A stretch of 64,000 bases of DNA, taken from the NCBI GenBank assembly GCA_964449465.1, contig CAYVBK010000017.1:1-64000 (forward strand), written 5' to 3'. The position numbers and the translations under genes were made by a program. A model generated the notes under the pieces. The model was not told the DNA's origin. It saw only the letters and a program-made list of their open reading frames with translations, and ran no database searches. This document shows positions 37,056-46,383 of the stretch, in pieces. The stretch is from CAYRXM01 sp964449465. GTDB lineage: Bacteria; Chloroflexota; Anaerolineae; JAFGEY01. How positions within the stretch are numbered: position 1 is the stretch's first letter; the number at the start of each line of letters is the position of its first letter.

Positions 37056-37754
37056 ATGACGGCGATTAACCCAACCTATCCATTACCGCCTGTTTCCATC
37101 GCTGCTTCGATCCTGTCGGCCGATTTTGGCTGCCTGGCCGAGCAGGTGGCCGCCGCCGAGGCCGCCGGCGCAGACTATATTCACTGCGATGTGATGGATG
37201 GTCATTTTGTGCCAAACATCACCTTTGGGCCGCCGATCATCCGCGCGGTGCGCCGGGCTACCTCGCTGCCACTCGATGTTCACCTGATGATCGAGAAACC
37301 AGAGCGCTATATTGCCGAGTTTGCACAGGCCGGGGCGCATTATATCACCGTCCACATGGAAACCTGCCCGCATATCCATCGCACCGTTGAACAGATCAAA
37401 AATCTGGGGGTGCGCGCCGGTGTAACCATCAATCCGGCCACGCCGTTGAGCGTGTTGGAAGAAATTTTGCCCTTTGTGGACATGGTGTTGTTGATGACGG
37501 TCAACCCGGGGTTTGGCGGACAGACCTTTATTCCCACCATGCTGTCCAAGATCGAGCGACTGCGGGCCATTCTGACCGACCGGGCATTAGCGGCAGACAT
37601 TGAGGTAGACGGCGGCATTCACTGCCAGACTGCCGGCGCGGTGACGGCCTGTGGTGCCAACATTCTGGTGGCCGGGGCGGCCATTTTTGCTGCGCCAGAG
37701 GGAATTGCCCAGGCCATCGCCAACCTGCGCGCCGCGGCCCGGTCGAGAGAATAA
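37056..37754 (+). CDS. rpe: Ribulose-phosphate 3-epimerase
   Basis: A 232-residue TIM barrel. Family motifs are ASILSADFGCL, HCDVMDGHFVPNITFGP, LDVHLMIEKP, MTVNPGFGGQ and EVDGGI. It interconverts ribulose 5-phosphate and xylulose 5-phosphate in the pentose phosphate pathway. The ribosome site is weak (GATGGT). It converges on rpmB with a shared terminator between. Confidence 0.96.
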   Translation: MTAINPTYPLPPVSIAASILSADFGCLAEQVAAAEAAGADYIHCDVMDGHFVPNITFGPPIIRAVRRATSLPLDVHLMIEKPERYIAEFAQAGAHYITVHMETCPHIHRTVEQIKNLGVRAGVTINPATPLSVLEEILPFVDMVLLMTVNPGFGGQTFIPTMLSKIERLRAILTDRALAADIEVDGGIHCQTAGAVTACGANILVAGAAIFAAPEGIAQAIANLRAAARSRE

Positions 37755-37756
37755 AA

Positions 37757-37782
37757 AACAGGCCCTGAGGTCAGGGCCTGTT
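37757..37782. terminator. Bidirectional terminator rpe/rpmB
   Basis: Stem ACAGGCCCTGA/TCAGGGCCTGT with a tight loop. On the minus strand it is followed by TTTTTTAT, ideal for ending rpmB; on the plus strand it ends rpe. Confidence 0.8.
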
Positions 37783-37804
37783 CGAGCAGACAATGATGCT
37801 GGTG

Positions 37805-37993
37805 TTATTCGCTCTTGGCTTTATTGATCGTCCGCAGACATTGGGCACACACAAAGGCGCGCCGAGCCTGTCCATCGCGAGTGATCATGATCTTTTGAAT
37901 GTTGGGCCGCCATTGCCGCTTGGTTTTGTGAAGCGAATGCGGCACATTGTTGCCAAACATGCGGGTTTTGCCGCAAATCTCACACTTGGCCAT
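37805..37993 (-). CDS. rpmB: 50S ribosomal protein L28
   Basis: A 62-residue protein from ATG 37993. It has the L28 pattern MAKCEICGKTRMFGNNV, HSLHKTKRQWRPNIQK and a zinc-binding form with CEIC and CAQC. It is divergent from the gls24-fakA operon, with a GCGAGAC/GTCTCGC hairpin at 38045-38067 in its leader. Confidence 0.96.
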   Translation of the reverse strand: MAKCEICGKTRMFGNNVPHSLHKTKRQWRPNIQKIMITRDGQARRAFVCAQCLRTINKAKSE

Positions 37994-38150
37994 CGTATTG
38001 AACCCTTTCTACCTGTAAGAACAAGCCTGTTTCACAAAAGACAGGCGAGACAACCAAATCGTCTCGCCCGTGTTATACCCTAGTACAAGACATTCTGACA
38101 CGGTGCATATCATACCACGATCAGAGATTTTTCGCAAACGAGGAAACTGC

Positions 38151-38501
38151 ATGAACGAGGAACAGATCCAGGGGCGGATTGAAGTATCCCCGATAGCCGT
38201 TGCCACCATCGCCAATGATGCCGTGCTAAACGCTTATGGCGTTGTTGGCATGTCTTCCAAAAACCTGGTCAATGGTCTGGCCCAGGTGCTGCGACCCGAC
38301 AGCAAACGCGGGGTGGAAGTCCGGATTGATCGAGATCGCATCGTGATTGATTTGTACGTGGTGATGGAATATGGAGTGCGCATTGCCACAGTGGCCCGCA
38401 ACATTATGAGCAGTGTCAAGTTTAGCGTTGAAAAAGCCATTGGGGTGCCCATTTCGCAGGTCAATGTCCACGTGCAGGGGTTGCGAGTCAGCCGTTCATA
38501 A
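38151..38501 (+). CDS. Asp23/Gls24 family protein (YloU-like)
   Basis: A 116-residue protein from ATG 38151, behind GAGGAAA. It has the Gls24 pattern GRIEVSPIAVATIANDAVLN, GVEVRIDRDRIVIDLYVVMEYG and INVHVQGL-like ends (SQVNVHVQGLRVS). As in Bacillus, where yloU precedes yloV, it is directly upstream of fakA. Asp23 proteins attach to the membrane and relate to envelope stress. Its fixed place beside FakA suggests a role in lipid or membrane homeostasis. Confidence 0.9.
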   Translation: MNEEQIQGRIEVSPIAVATIANDAVLNAYGVVGMSSKNLVNGLAQVLRPDSKRGVEVRIDRDRIVIDLYVVMEYGVRIATVARNIMSSVKFSVEKAIGVPISQVNVHVQGLRVSRS

Positions 38502-38544
38502 TTCGGATGCCGACCCTCATATCTCTTTTTCAGGAGCAAATACC

Positions 38545-40203
38545 TTGAGCAGCCATTCTGTACCAGAAACCAAGTTCTTTAACCCGACGCATCCCATCCT
38601 GGCGTGTGATGGACAGGGGTTCAAGTGGTTGTTGAATGCCAGTTTGCAGTGGTTGAATCTTCACACCGATTTTGTGAACAGCCTGAACGTGTTTCCTGTG
38701 CCGGATGGCGATACGGGGATCAATATGTACCTGACCCTACAGGCTGCCTGCGAAGAGATTCGAGACCGGCCGGAACAAGAAGTGGGCGCGATTGCCCAAA
38801 TGGCCTCGCGTGGGGCATTGATGGGCGCACGCGGCAATTCAGGGGTGATCCTGTCGCAGATTTTGCGTGGCCTGGCGCAGGGTTTGGAGGGCAAAGAGGA
38901 TTTCAACTCGGTCGAGTTTGCCCAGGCTCTCAAAATGGCAGCGACGGTGGCCTACAAGGCGGTGATCAAACCTGTAGAAGGCACCATTCTTACAGTCATT
39001 CGCGAATCCGGCGATGCGGCGGTAGAGGCCGCTTCACAGTTGACCAACCTGCGCGATTTGATGGAATATATCGTCCATGCGGCGCGCGATTCGGTGGCGC
39101 GCACGCCGACCCTGCTGCCAGTTTTGCGCGAGGCCGGTGTGGTAGATTCGGGGGGGCAGGGTTTGTTTGTCATTTTGGAAGGAATGTATCGCTATATGCA
39201 GGGTGAACTGGCAGCAAGCGATCAGGTTTTGACTCGCGCCATTGACCTGCAAGAAATGACCGTTGAACAAGGGTATGGCTATGATGTGCAATACATCATT
39301 CGCGGGGTCAATTTGAACGTGGATCAGATTCGCGCTGACATTTCGCGCATGGGCGACTGTCCGCTGATTGTCGGCGATAGCAGCACGATCAAGGTGCACA
39401 TTCACACCCCCAACCCCGGCGACCCGCTCAACTATGGCGCACAGGCCGGCTCAATCAGCCGGGTGATTGTCGAAAATATGCAAGAGCAATACCAGGAATT
39501 TATTATGGGGCAGGCCGGGCCGCTGCTGCCCGCGCGCGATGAGACGCTGGAAATCGGCATCGTGGCCGTTTCGCCGGGGCCGGGGCTGAGCCGGGTGTTC
39601 ACCAGCCTGGGCGCCAATGCCATCGTGTCGGGCGGGCAGACCATGAACCCCAGCATCGAACAATTGCTCGACGCCGTACAAAGTGTGCCGGCCGATCAGG
39701 TAATCATTCTTCCCAACAACTCGAACATCATTCTGGCCGCCCAGCAGGCCCAGGCCCTGTCCGACAAGCGCGTCCGGGTGGTGCCGACCAAAACAGTGCC
39801 GCAGGGGGTGAGTGCGCTGCTGGCCTACAATTTCAACGCCGACCTGGACGCCAACACCCGGGCGATGGAGCGCAGCATCGGCGAGGTGCAAACCGGCGAG
39901 GTGACGACGGCGGTGCGCGACGTGCGCTTTGACAACCTGGATGTCCAGGCCGGGCAGATCATTGGTCTGCTGGAAGACCGACTGGTGGTAGCCGGCCATG
40001 ATCTGGGCCTGGTCGTGCTGGATTTGGTCGCGCTCATGTCCCCCGATCAGGTCGAAGTGTTGACCTTTTATTATGGTGAGGCCGTATCGGAGAACGATGC
40101 TCAGGCATTGGCGGCGCAGGTGAACGAACAATATCCCGATATAGAAATCGAGATCGTTCAAGGCGGGCAACCTCACTATTATTTTATCATCTCGGCTGAA
40201 TGA
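38545..40203 (+). CDS. fakA: Fatty acid kinase catalytic subunit (FakA/YloV, DhaL domain)
   Basis: A 552-residue protein. TTG 38545 is chosen for its CAGGAG site; an upstream frame would overlap gls24. The DAK2/DhaL kinase domain has NVFPVPDGDTGINMYLTLQ (Mg/ATP site) and SRGALMGARGNSGVILSQ. Middle and C-terminal DegV-like domains follow (DIQ-rich to ~550). FakA phosphorylates fatty acids bound to FakB. The DegV gene comes next, so the pair probably forms the fatty acid kinase that feeds exogenous acids into phospholipid synthesis. Confidence 0.92.
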   Translation: MSSHSVPETKFFNPTHPILACDGQGFKWLLNASLQWLNLHTDFVNSLNVFPVPDGDTGINMYLTLQAACEEIRDRPEQEVGAIAQMASRGALMGARGNSGVILSQILRGLAQGLEGKEDFNSVEFAQALKMAATVAYKAVIKPVEGTILTVIRESGDAAVEAASQLTNLRDLMEYIVHAARDSVARTPTLLPVLREAGVVDSGGQGLFVILEGMYRYMQGELAASDQVLTRAIDLQEMTVEQGYGYDVQYIIRGVNLNVDQIRADISRMGDCPLIVGDSSTIKVHIHTPNPGDPLNYGAQAGSISRVIVENMQEQYQEFIMGQAGPLLPARDETLEIGIVAVSPGPGLSRVFTSLGANAIVSGGQTMNPSIEQLLDAVQSVPADQVIILPNNSNIILAAQQAQALSDKRVRVVPTKTVPQGVSALLAYNFNADLDANTRAMERSIGEVQTGEVTTAVRDVRFDNLDVQAGQIIGLLEDRLVVAGHDLGLVVLDLVALMSPDQVEVLTFYYGEAVSENDAQALAAQVNEQYPDIEIEIVQGGQPHYYFIISAE

Positions 40204-40217
40204 AAAGGGAGCTGACC

Positions 40218-41069
40218 ATGCAAGTCTCTGTCGTCACCGATTCGACTGCGCGTTTCTCATCCGACATTCCCGCCGATTTGCCTGTTTCGGTAGTGCCCTT
40301 ACACATTACCATCGGCGGCCGGCAATATGCAGACGGAGTAGACCTGAACGAGTCGGAACTGCTTCGACTGGCCCAGACCGATACGCCGCGCGCGACCCCA
40401 CCCACTGTAGAAGAGTTTTACCGCGTTTATCAACGTCTGCACGAGACAACCAACGAAATTATTTCCATCCATCTGCCCGAAAAACTGAGCCAGACCATCG
40501 CCAATGCGCAGCGAGCCGCCAATATGCTGTTGGGGCAGTGCAAGATCGAAATCATTGATTCACAGACTACTTCATTAGGGCTGGGCATTCTGGCCGAAGC
40601 CGCCGCGCGCGCTGCGGCTGAAGGCAAAAGCCTGGACGAAATCGTGCGCTATGTGCGCGGCCTGATTCCCCAAATCTATCTGGTCTTTTTCTCGGAAAAC
40701 CTCCGCGACCTGCAAAACGCCGATGGGATCGGCCCGGCGCAGGCCATTCTGGGCACCATGCTCGACATCAAACCGCTTTTTACGCTCGAAGAAGGCAATA
40801 TCATTCCCATTGAAAAAGTGCGCACCCGCGCCAGCGCCATCGAAAAATTGATCGAGTTTGTCACCGAATTTGATGTCATTCACCAGGTTGCCATCATCAA
40901 AAACTCACCTGAAGCGACACCCGAAACCATAGCCATCACCGAGCAACTCCAAGAGACCTTTCCCAACCTGGATGTGCGGGTGATGGCTTATGGCCCGGTG
41001 CTGGCCTCTTTTATCGGCTCACAGGCTTTGGGCGTCGTGGTCTATGAAGGCCCTAACCTGGATGATTAG
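40218..41069 (+). CDS. DegV family fatty-acid-binding protein (FakB)
   Basis: A 283-residue protein from ATG 40218, behind AAGGGAG. The DegV pattern is plain: VSVVTDSTARFSSDIP, VVPLHITIGG, TPRATPPTVEEF, and EIIDSQTTSLGLGILAEAA. DegV proteins bind a single fatty acid and present it to FakA. It lies 14 bp after fakA. The chain preference (saturated or unsaturated) cannot be read. Confidence 0.93.
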   Translation: MQVSVVTDSTARFSSDIPADLPVSVVPLHITIGGRQYADGVDLNESELLRLAQTDTPRATPPTVEEFYRVYQRLHETTNEIISIHLPEKLSQTIANAQRAANMLLGQCKIEIIDSQTTSLGLGILAEAAARAAAEGKSLDEIVRYVRGLIPQIYLVFFSENLRDLQNADGIGPAQAILGTMLDIKPLFTLEEGNIIPIEKVRTRASAIEKLIEFVTEFDVIHQVAIIKNSPEATPETIAITEQLQETFPNLDVRVMAYGPVLASFIGSQALGVVVYEGPNLDD

Positions 41070-41104
41070 TTTTGTGATATATGGCTAGATTGTGATAAAA
41101 TAAC

Positions 41105-43597
41105 GTGAATACAGCTATTGATAAACTGGAAAAGATGCTTCATCTGGAGATCGAAGAAGGATATCGTAACAAGGCCGTCATCGGTGGGTTGGACCGGGTA
41201 TTGAGCTGGTGGCCCGCTCAGATTCAGCAGACCTGTCGGCTGCCGGCCCAAGAATCGGCCATTCAATCGGTCATTGCCTTGATTCGCAGCTATCGTTCAC
41301 TGCCCGATGTAGCTGCGCGAGCCCAGGCTATTGCCGACATACAGGCCTATTTGCGCCAGATTTTGACCGTCTCGGCCTCAACGCCGGCCGCACCCGATTC
41401 GGCCGCCTCAGAAGAACAGGGCGAATCTGCCGTGAACGACGAATTTATCGGTCAGTCAGTCGGGCAAGCCGAGCCAGCCGACCTCTATTCCGCCGGACTG
41501 GAGATGGATGTACCGGCAAGCGAACCCAAATGGACCCCGCGAGACGCTCATCTGGGTCTCCAGTCTCCGGTGACGGCCATTGTGGGCATTGGGCCGACTC
41601 TGGCCGGACGGCTCAAGCGGCTGGGTGTCCAGACCATTTACGATTTGCTCTATTTTTTCCCCTATCGCTACGAAGATTACACTCAGCTCAAGCCGATTGC
41701 CCGCTTGCAATATGGCGAGCAAGTCACCGTCATCGGCACCATTCGAGACGCCAAGGTCAAGCAGCACCGTGGCGGCACGCCAATCTTGAATGTCATCGTG
41801 GCCGACGGTACAGGCGAGTTTCAAGCCACCTGGTTCAACCAACCCTACCTGGCGCGTCGCTTCAAGCCTGGTATGATCGTCTCGCTCAGCGGCCAGGTGG
41901 ACGAGTTTTTGGGACGTTGGGTGATGACCAGCCCAATGTGGGAAATTTTAGAGACCACCCGGATGACGGCCGGGCGTCTGGTGCCGATCTATGCGTTGAC
42001 CAAAGGGCTGAGTGCAGCCTGGCTGCGCAAAATGATCGAACAGGCTTTGAGCTATTGGGTTTCGCGACTGCCCGAATATCTCCCCACCGACATTCGAGAT
42101 CGGTTGGGGCTGATGTCGCTTGAACGGGCCATGACCCAGATTCACCGCCCCGACGACACGACCAGCCTGGCTGCCGCTCAGCGGCGGTTGGCTTTTGACG
42201 AATTTCTGTTGCTCCAGTTGGGCGTACTGCGCCAGCGACGCCAATGGCAATCAGAGCCGGGCATCCCGGTGCCAACCGACCAGGCTCGTTTAGAGGAATT
42301 TATGGCCGGCCTGCCATATACTTTGACCGATGCCCAACAGCGCGCTCTGTCTGAGATTGCCCAGGATATGGCCCAAGATCGCCCCATGAGCCGCCTCTTG
42401 CAAGGCGATGTCGGCTCGGGCAAAACCATCGTTGCGGCGGCGGCCATGTTCCTGGCTGCTGCCGCCGGTATGCAGTCGGCAATAATGGCGCCCACCGAGA
42501 TTTTGGCCGAACAGCATTTCAAGAGCCTGGAACGGCTACTGAGCGCGCAAAATATCCGTGTGCGGCTGCTCACCGGCAGCATGTCTCAGGCCGATAAAGA
42601 TGCCGTGTATGCCGAAATTGCCTCTGGCGAGGCCCAGGTGGTGGTAGGCACCCATGCCATCATTCAAGAAGGAGTGCAGTTTCAAAGCCTGGTCCTGGCG
42701 ATCATAGACGAACAACATCGCTTTGGCGTGCGTCAGCGCGGCATACTGCGCGGCAAAGGGTACAACCCGCACATTCTGGTGATGAGCGCAACTCCCATTC
42801 CGCGCACCCTGGCCCTCACTGCATACGGCGACCTGGACCTCTCGATTCTGGATGAAATGCCGCCCGGCCGCCAGCCCATTCAAACCAAATGGTTCGCTCA
42901 GGCCGAGCGCGAACGGGCCTATCGTTTTGTGCGCATGCAGGTGCAGCAGGGACGCCAGGCTTTTATCATCTGCCCACTGGTTCAGGAATCCGACAAGATC
43001 GAGGCCAAGGCAGCGGTGGAAGAGCATCAACGTTTGCAGAAAACCATCTTTCCCGACCTGCGGTTGGGATTGTTGCACGGGCGTATGAAGAGCGATGAAA
43101 AAGAGCAGGTCATGCGCCAGTTCAGTCAGCGCGAACTGGACATCCTCGTTTCAACCTCGGTGGTAGAGGTGGGCATTGATGTGCCAAATGCCACCGTTAT
43201 GCTGATCGAAGGAGCCAACCGCTTTGGCCTGTCACAATTGCACCAGTTTCGCGGGCGGGTAGGCCGCGGCGAGCATCCATCCTATTGCATCCTGATGGCC
43301 GACAGCGTCAACGATCTGAGTCAGGAGCGGCTGCGGGCCATTGAAGAGACGCAGGACGGTTTTATCCTGGCGCAAAAAGATATGGAGATGCGCGGTCCCG
43401 GCGACTTGATGGGCACCCGGCAGAGCGGCATGCCCGAACTGAAACTGGCCTCTCTGGGCGACACGCCTCTGCTCGAGCTGGCCCGCCGCGAAGCCCTGGA
43501 CCTGTATGCTCAAGACCCCGATCTGGCCCGTCCAGAACATCAACTGCTGGCGGCCCAGGTCAGCCGGTTCTGGCGCGGAGAAGGAGACCTGAGTTAA
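41105..43597 (+). CDS. recG: ATP-dependent DNA helicase RecG with long N-terminal extension
   Basis: An 830-residue protein from GTG 41105, against ~690 in typical RecG. The extra ~150 residues at the N terminus are a helical part and a Ser/Ala/Glu-rich linker. The wedge domain begins near VTAIVGIGPTLAGRLKRLG. Helicase motifs are LQGDVGSGKT, the DEQH box with FGV (IIDEQHRFGV), MSATPIPRTLAL and VGRGEHPSYC. RecG remodels stalled forks and Holliday junctions. No ribosome site precedes the GTG, and TGTGATAAAAT lies within 15 bp, so the message might be leaderless. Confidence 0.94.
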   Translation: MNTAIDKLEKMLHLEIEEGYRNKAVIGGLDRVLSWWPAQIQQTCRLPAQESAIQSVIALIRSYRSLPDVAARAQAIADIQAYLRQILTVSASTPAAPDSAASEEQGESAVNDEFIGQSVGQAEPADLYSAGLEMDVPASEPKWTPRDAHLGLQSPVTAIVGIGPTLAGRLKRLGVQTIYDLLYFFPYRYEDYTQLKPIARLQYGEQVTVIGTIRDAKVKQHRGGTPILNVIVADGTGEFQATWFNQPYLARRFKPGMIVSLSGQVDEFLGRWVMTSPMWEILETTRMTAGRLVPIYALTKGLSAAWLRKMIEQALSYWVSRLPEYLPTDIRDRLGLMSLERAMTQIHRPDDTTSLAAAQRRLAFDEFLLLQLGVLRQRRQWQSEPGIPVPTDQARLEEFMAGLPYTLTDAQQRALSEIAQDMAQDRPMSRLLQGDVGSGKTIVAAAAMFLAAAAGMQSAIMAPTEILAEQHFKSLERLLSAQNIRVRLLTGSMSQADKDAVYAEIASGEAQVVVGTHAIIQEGVQFQSLVLAIIDEQHRFGVRQRGILRGKGYNPHILVMSATPIPRTLALTAYGDLDLSILDEMPPGRQPIQTKWFAQAERERAYRFVRMQVQQGRQAFIICPLVQESDKIEAKAAVEEHQRLQKTIFPDLRLGLLHGRMKSDEKEQVMRQFSQRELDILVSTSVVEVGIDVPNATVMLIEGANRFGLSQLHQFRGRVGRGEHPSYCILMADSVNDLSQERLRAIEETQDGFILAQKDMEMRGPGDLMGTRQSGMPELKLASLGDTPLLELARREALDLYAQDPDLARPEHQLLAAQVSRFWRGEGDLS

Positions 43598-43604
43598 CAA
43601 GCCC

Positions 43605-44105
43605 ATGAGAATTGCCGTCTATCCTGGTAGCTTTGATCCGATTCATTACGGCCACATAGATATTGCCACCCGGGCCGTGCAGATTTTTGACCATTTGATT
43701 GTCGCCATCTATGCCCGGCCGACCAAAAATATTCTTTTCAGTGTCGAACAGCGTGTGGCACTGGCCCGCCAGGCTTTGGCCCACTTGCCGCACATCACCG
43801 TAACCGACTATGACTGTATGACCGTTGATTTTGTGCGCTCGCAAGGCTCTGGTGTGATGGTGCGCGGGCTGCGCATGGCCTATGATTTTGATCTGGAATA
43901 CCAGATTGCCTTGACCAACAAATCGCTGGCTGCCGATATTGAAACCATTTGCCTGTTCACCGATTTGCGCTATGCCTTTATCAGTTCGACCATGATCAAG
44001 CAGATCGCCGCAGCAGGTGGAGACATTTCGGCCATGGCGCCGGCCCATGTCCAACAAGCCCTGTCTGAACGACTCGGGCCTGCCAATCGGATTGAGAGGA
44101 GGTGA
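43605..44105 (+). CDS. coaD: Phosphopantetheine adenylyltransferase
   Basis: A 166-residue nucleotidyltransferase with the T/HxGH signature YPGSFDPIHYGHIDIATRA and substrate loop motifs such as VRGLRMAYDFDLEYQIALTN and FISSTMIKQIA. It makes dephospho-CoA from 4'-phosphopantetheine, the penultimate step of CoA synthesis. It begins 7 bp after recG and overlaps the next gene by 4 bp. The fakA-degV-coaD grouping links fatty acid and CoA metabolism. Confidence 0.96.
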   Translation: MRIAVYPGSFDPIHYGHIDIATRAVQIFDHLIVAIYARPTKNILFSVEQRVALARQALAHLPHITVTDYDCMTVDFVRSQGSGVMVRGLRMAYDFDLEYQIALTNKSLAADIETICLFTDLRYAFISSTMIKQIAAAGGDISAMAPAHVQQALSERLGPANRIERR

Positions 44106-44569
44106 GTGCTATCGAAATCCAACTGCTTTTAGACCGCCTGGAAGCTCTTTTGGTCGAGAGCCGCTCGTTTTTGTTCACATCCAACATTATCGTGGATCGA
44201 GAGCGATGCTTTGAGATTATCAATCAGATGCGCATCTCGATCCCCGAAGAGGTGAAAAAGGCGCAGCGTGTACACCGAGAGCGAGATCGCATCATTGCTC
44301 AGTCGAACGAAGAAGCCGAACGAATCATTGCTCTGGCCAATGAGCAGGCCATGCAGCGAGTTTCGGAGCACGAGATCATTCGTCTGGCTGAAGAAAAGGG
44401 GCGTGTGATCGTCGAGCGGGCGCAACGTGAAGCTCAAGAAATTCGCAGCGGCGCCGACGAGTATGCGCAACAAGTGCTTCAATCCCTCGAAGCCATGTTG
44501 AACGATCAACTGACCACCGTCAAGAACGGCATTGCCACTCTGGAAAATAGCGATCAGCAGCATCGCTAA
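44102..44569 (+). CDS. Coiled-coil protein of unknown function following coaD
   Basis: A 155-residue protein from GTG 44102. Nearly the whole chain is charged helix (ERDRIIAQSNEEAERIIALA; EKGRVIVERAQREAQEIRSG), a long coiled coil. Similar DivIVA-like or ATP-synthase-B-like proteins occur after coaD in other phyla, where they are annotated as cell division or ATPase-like proteins. That makes a polar or septal scaffold plausible. There is no catalytic motif. Confidence 0.75.
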   Translation: MSAIEIQLLLDRLEALLVESRSFLFTSNIIVDRERCFEIINQMRISIPEEVKKAQRVHRERDRIIAQSNEEAERIIALANEQAMQRVSEHEIIRLAEEKGRVIVERAQREAQEIRSGADEYAQQVLQSLEAMLNDQLTTVKNGIATLENSDQQHR

Positions 44570-44593
44570 GCCGGAAAAAAGCAAAGCAGAGGC

Positions 44594-44622
44594 TTGACAC
44601 AAACATCACTCTTGCCTATAAT
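44594..44622 (+). promoter_or_regulatory. Perfect consensus promoter of rpmF
   Basis: TTGACA (44594-44599), 17 bp, TATAAT (44617-44622). Both hexamers are exact, as expected for a ribosomal protein gene. Confidence 0.88.
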
Positions 44623-44705
44623 ATTATACTGCTTTGACGAGTAGTGTCCGATCGATTGAATGATCGGGGATATAGGTGCTGTTTTCTTTCAGACAGGAGT
44701 GTAAA

Positions 44706-44894
44706 GTGGCTGCTGTACCCAAAAGACGAGTTTCTCCCGGCCGGCGTGCGCGCCGACGCGCCCATGATGCGATCAAGCCCGAATCGCTGATTGAATGTTC
44801 CAACTGCAAGGCCAAGACGTTGCCCTATCGCGTCTGCTCTTCATGTGGACATTATCGCGGCGTTGAAGTCATCGAGATCAAGAAAAAAAGCTGA
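44706..44894 (+). CDS. rpmF: 50S ribosomal protein L32
   Basis: A 62-residue protein from GTG 44706, with AGGAG upstream. It has the L32 pattern VPKRRVSPGRRARRRAHDA and a zinc ribbon with CSNC and CSSCG, so it is the zinc-binding form. The usual neighbour yceD/DUF177 is absent. A terminator follows at 44916. Confidence 0.96.
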   Translation: MAAVPKRRVSPGRRARRRAHDAIKPESLIECSNCKAKTLPYRVCSSCGHYRGVEVIEIKKKS

Positions 44895-44915
44895 ATCCGA
44901 TGAGATGAATCCAGG

Positions 44916-44956
44916 CCGGGTTTTGCCAGGTCAACCAGGCAAGACCCGGTTTGTTT
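44916..44956 (+). terminator. Terminator after rpmF
   Basis: Stem CCGGGTTTTGCC / GGCAAGACCCGG with one G-U pair, then TTTGTTT. Confidence 0.8.
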
Positions 44957-44976
44957 ATCGGTGAGCCGGATAAAAA

Positions 44977-45939
44977 ATGATCCATACCTCGTTGTGCGAC
45001 CTGCTCAATATCACCTGTCCGATCATTCAAGGCGGTATGGCCTGGGTTGCTACAGCCGAGTTGGCGGTGGCAGTATCTCGGGCCGGAGCGTTGGGCGTCA
45101 TCGGCGCAGGCAACGCGCCCGCCGACTGGGTGCGCTCGCAAATTCAGGCCGTGCGGCGTCAGATAGATCGCCCATTTGGGGTCAATGTCCCATTGTTCTC
45201 TCCTTGCGCCGACCAGGTGATGCAGATTTGCGCGCAAGAGCGCGTACCGGTTGTAACCACCGGCGCCGGCAGCCCCGGCCCCTACATAGACACCTTGCAC
45301 AAGGCCGGCATCAGGGTGATTCCGGTTGTGTCATCGGTGGCGCTGGCCCGCCGATTGGTTGGGCAGGGCGCCGATGCTGTGATCGCCGAAGGGCAGGAAT
45401 CCGGTGGCCATACCGGCGATGTGTCTAGTATGCCCTTGATTCCACAGGTAGTGGATGCAGTGAGTGTGCCAGTGATTGCCGCCGGCGGCATCGCCGACGG
45501 TCGTGGTCTGGCTGCGGCGCTGGCACTGGGCGCGGCCGGCGTGCAGATGGGAACGCGCTTTATCTGCACGGTCGAGTGCACGGTGCACCCTCATTACAAA
45601 GACAAAATCGTGCGCGCCGGCGACCGTTCGACCATTGTCACCGGCACGTCATTGGGCCACCCTGTGCGAACGATCAAGAATCAGATGAGTCGGGAAATGG
45701 CGCAGATGGAGCGCGCCGCCGAGGTCAGCGAAGAGACATTGATCGCTTTTGGCACAGGCAGGTTGCGTCTGGCCGCCGAACAGGGCGATGTGGAGCATGG
45801 CTCGGTTATGGCCGGTCAGGCCAGCGGCCTGGTCCACGATATTGTGTCGGTGGACGAACTGATCGAAAGAATCATATCCCAGGCGGTCAGCCAGATTGCG
45901 GCATTGAATCGGCTGTGCGGCACCGGGCAAGGAGGTTAA
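44977..45939 (+). CDS. fabK: FabK-type enoyl-ACP reductase II (2-nitropropane dioxygenase family)
   Basis: A 320-residue FMN-binding TIM barrel. It starts with NITCPIIQGGMAWVATAELA and carries GVIGAGN, GVNVPLFSP, AEGQESGGHTGD and AAGGIADGRGLAAALALGA. FabK reduces enoyl-ACP in fatty acid synthesis of some bacteria; nitronate monooxygenases share the fold but differ in details. The nearby Gls24 protein and the presence of the Fak system in the region support a lipid role. Annotated as FabK with good but not complete certainty. Confidence 0.85.
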   Translation: MIHTSLCDLLNITCPIIQGGMAWVATAELAVAVSRAGALGVIGAGNAPADWVRSQIQAVRRQIDRPFGVNVPLFSPCADQVMQICAQERVPVVTTGAGSPGPYIDTLHKAGIRVIPVVSSVALARRLVGQGADAVIAEGQESGGHTGDVSSMPLIPQVVDAVSVPVIAAGGIADGRGLAAALALGAAGVQMGTRFICTVECTVHPHYKDKIVRAGDRSTIVTGTSLGHPVRTIKNQMSREMAQMERAAEVSEETLIAFGTGRLRLAAEQGDVEHGSVMAGQASGLVHDIVSVDELIERIISQAVSQIAALNRLCGTGQGG

Positions 45940-45942
45940 GCG

Positions 45943-46353
45943 GTGAATAATCAGGCGACGGGGCAGGTTACCATTGCGCCCGAAGTATTGGTGACCATCG
46001 TCGAGTTGACGACCCAAGAAGTTCCTGGCGTTTATGCGCTCAGCCCCAATTGGACTCGCAATGTCAACCGGTTTTTTGGCAGCACGCGGGTGGGGAATGG
46101 GGTCGAAATTCAACTGGTAGACAAACAGGTTGAAATAGACATTTACATCATTGTTCAAGAAAATGTCAGCATGCTCCAACTAGGGCGCAATCTTCAACGA
46201 CAGGTTGCCCGCGCCGTGACAGAAATGACCGGCATGCAGGTCAAGGCCGTCAATGTCCATATTGACGATGTGCACATCCCTATGCCGCAGGCTACACACA
46301 GCCATGATGGGCGAGGTGCCGGCACGTCTATAGGCGAGAGTTCGGCGGTTTGA
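45943..46353 (+). CDS. Second Asp23/Gls24 family protein
   Basis: A 136-residue protein from GTG 45943, with AAGGAGG upstream. The pattern GQVTIAPEVLVTIVELTTQE, IQLVDKQVEIDIYIIVQENV and QVKAVNVHIDDVHIP is Gls24. It ends in a His/Gly/Ser-rich tail. It sits between fabK and nusB. It differs from the 38151 protein by a longer C terminus; both are next to lipid genes. Confidence 0.9.
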   Translation: MNNQATGQVTIAPEVLVTIVELTTQEVPGVYALSPNWTRNVNRFFGSTRVGNGVEIQLVDKQVEIDIYIIVQENVSMLQLGRNLQRQVARAVTEMTGMQVKAVNVHIDDVHIPMPQATHSHDGRGAGTSIGESSAV

Positions 46354-46383
46354 TCCCTACAAACCTTGGACCGGGAGGCTAGA

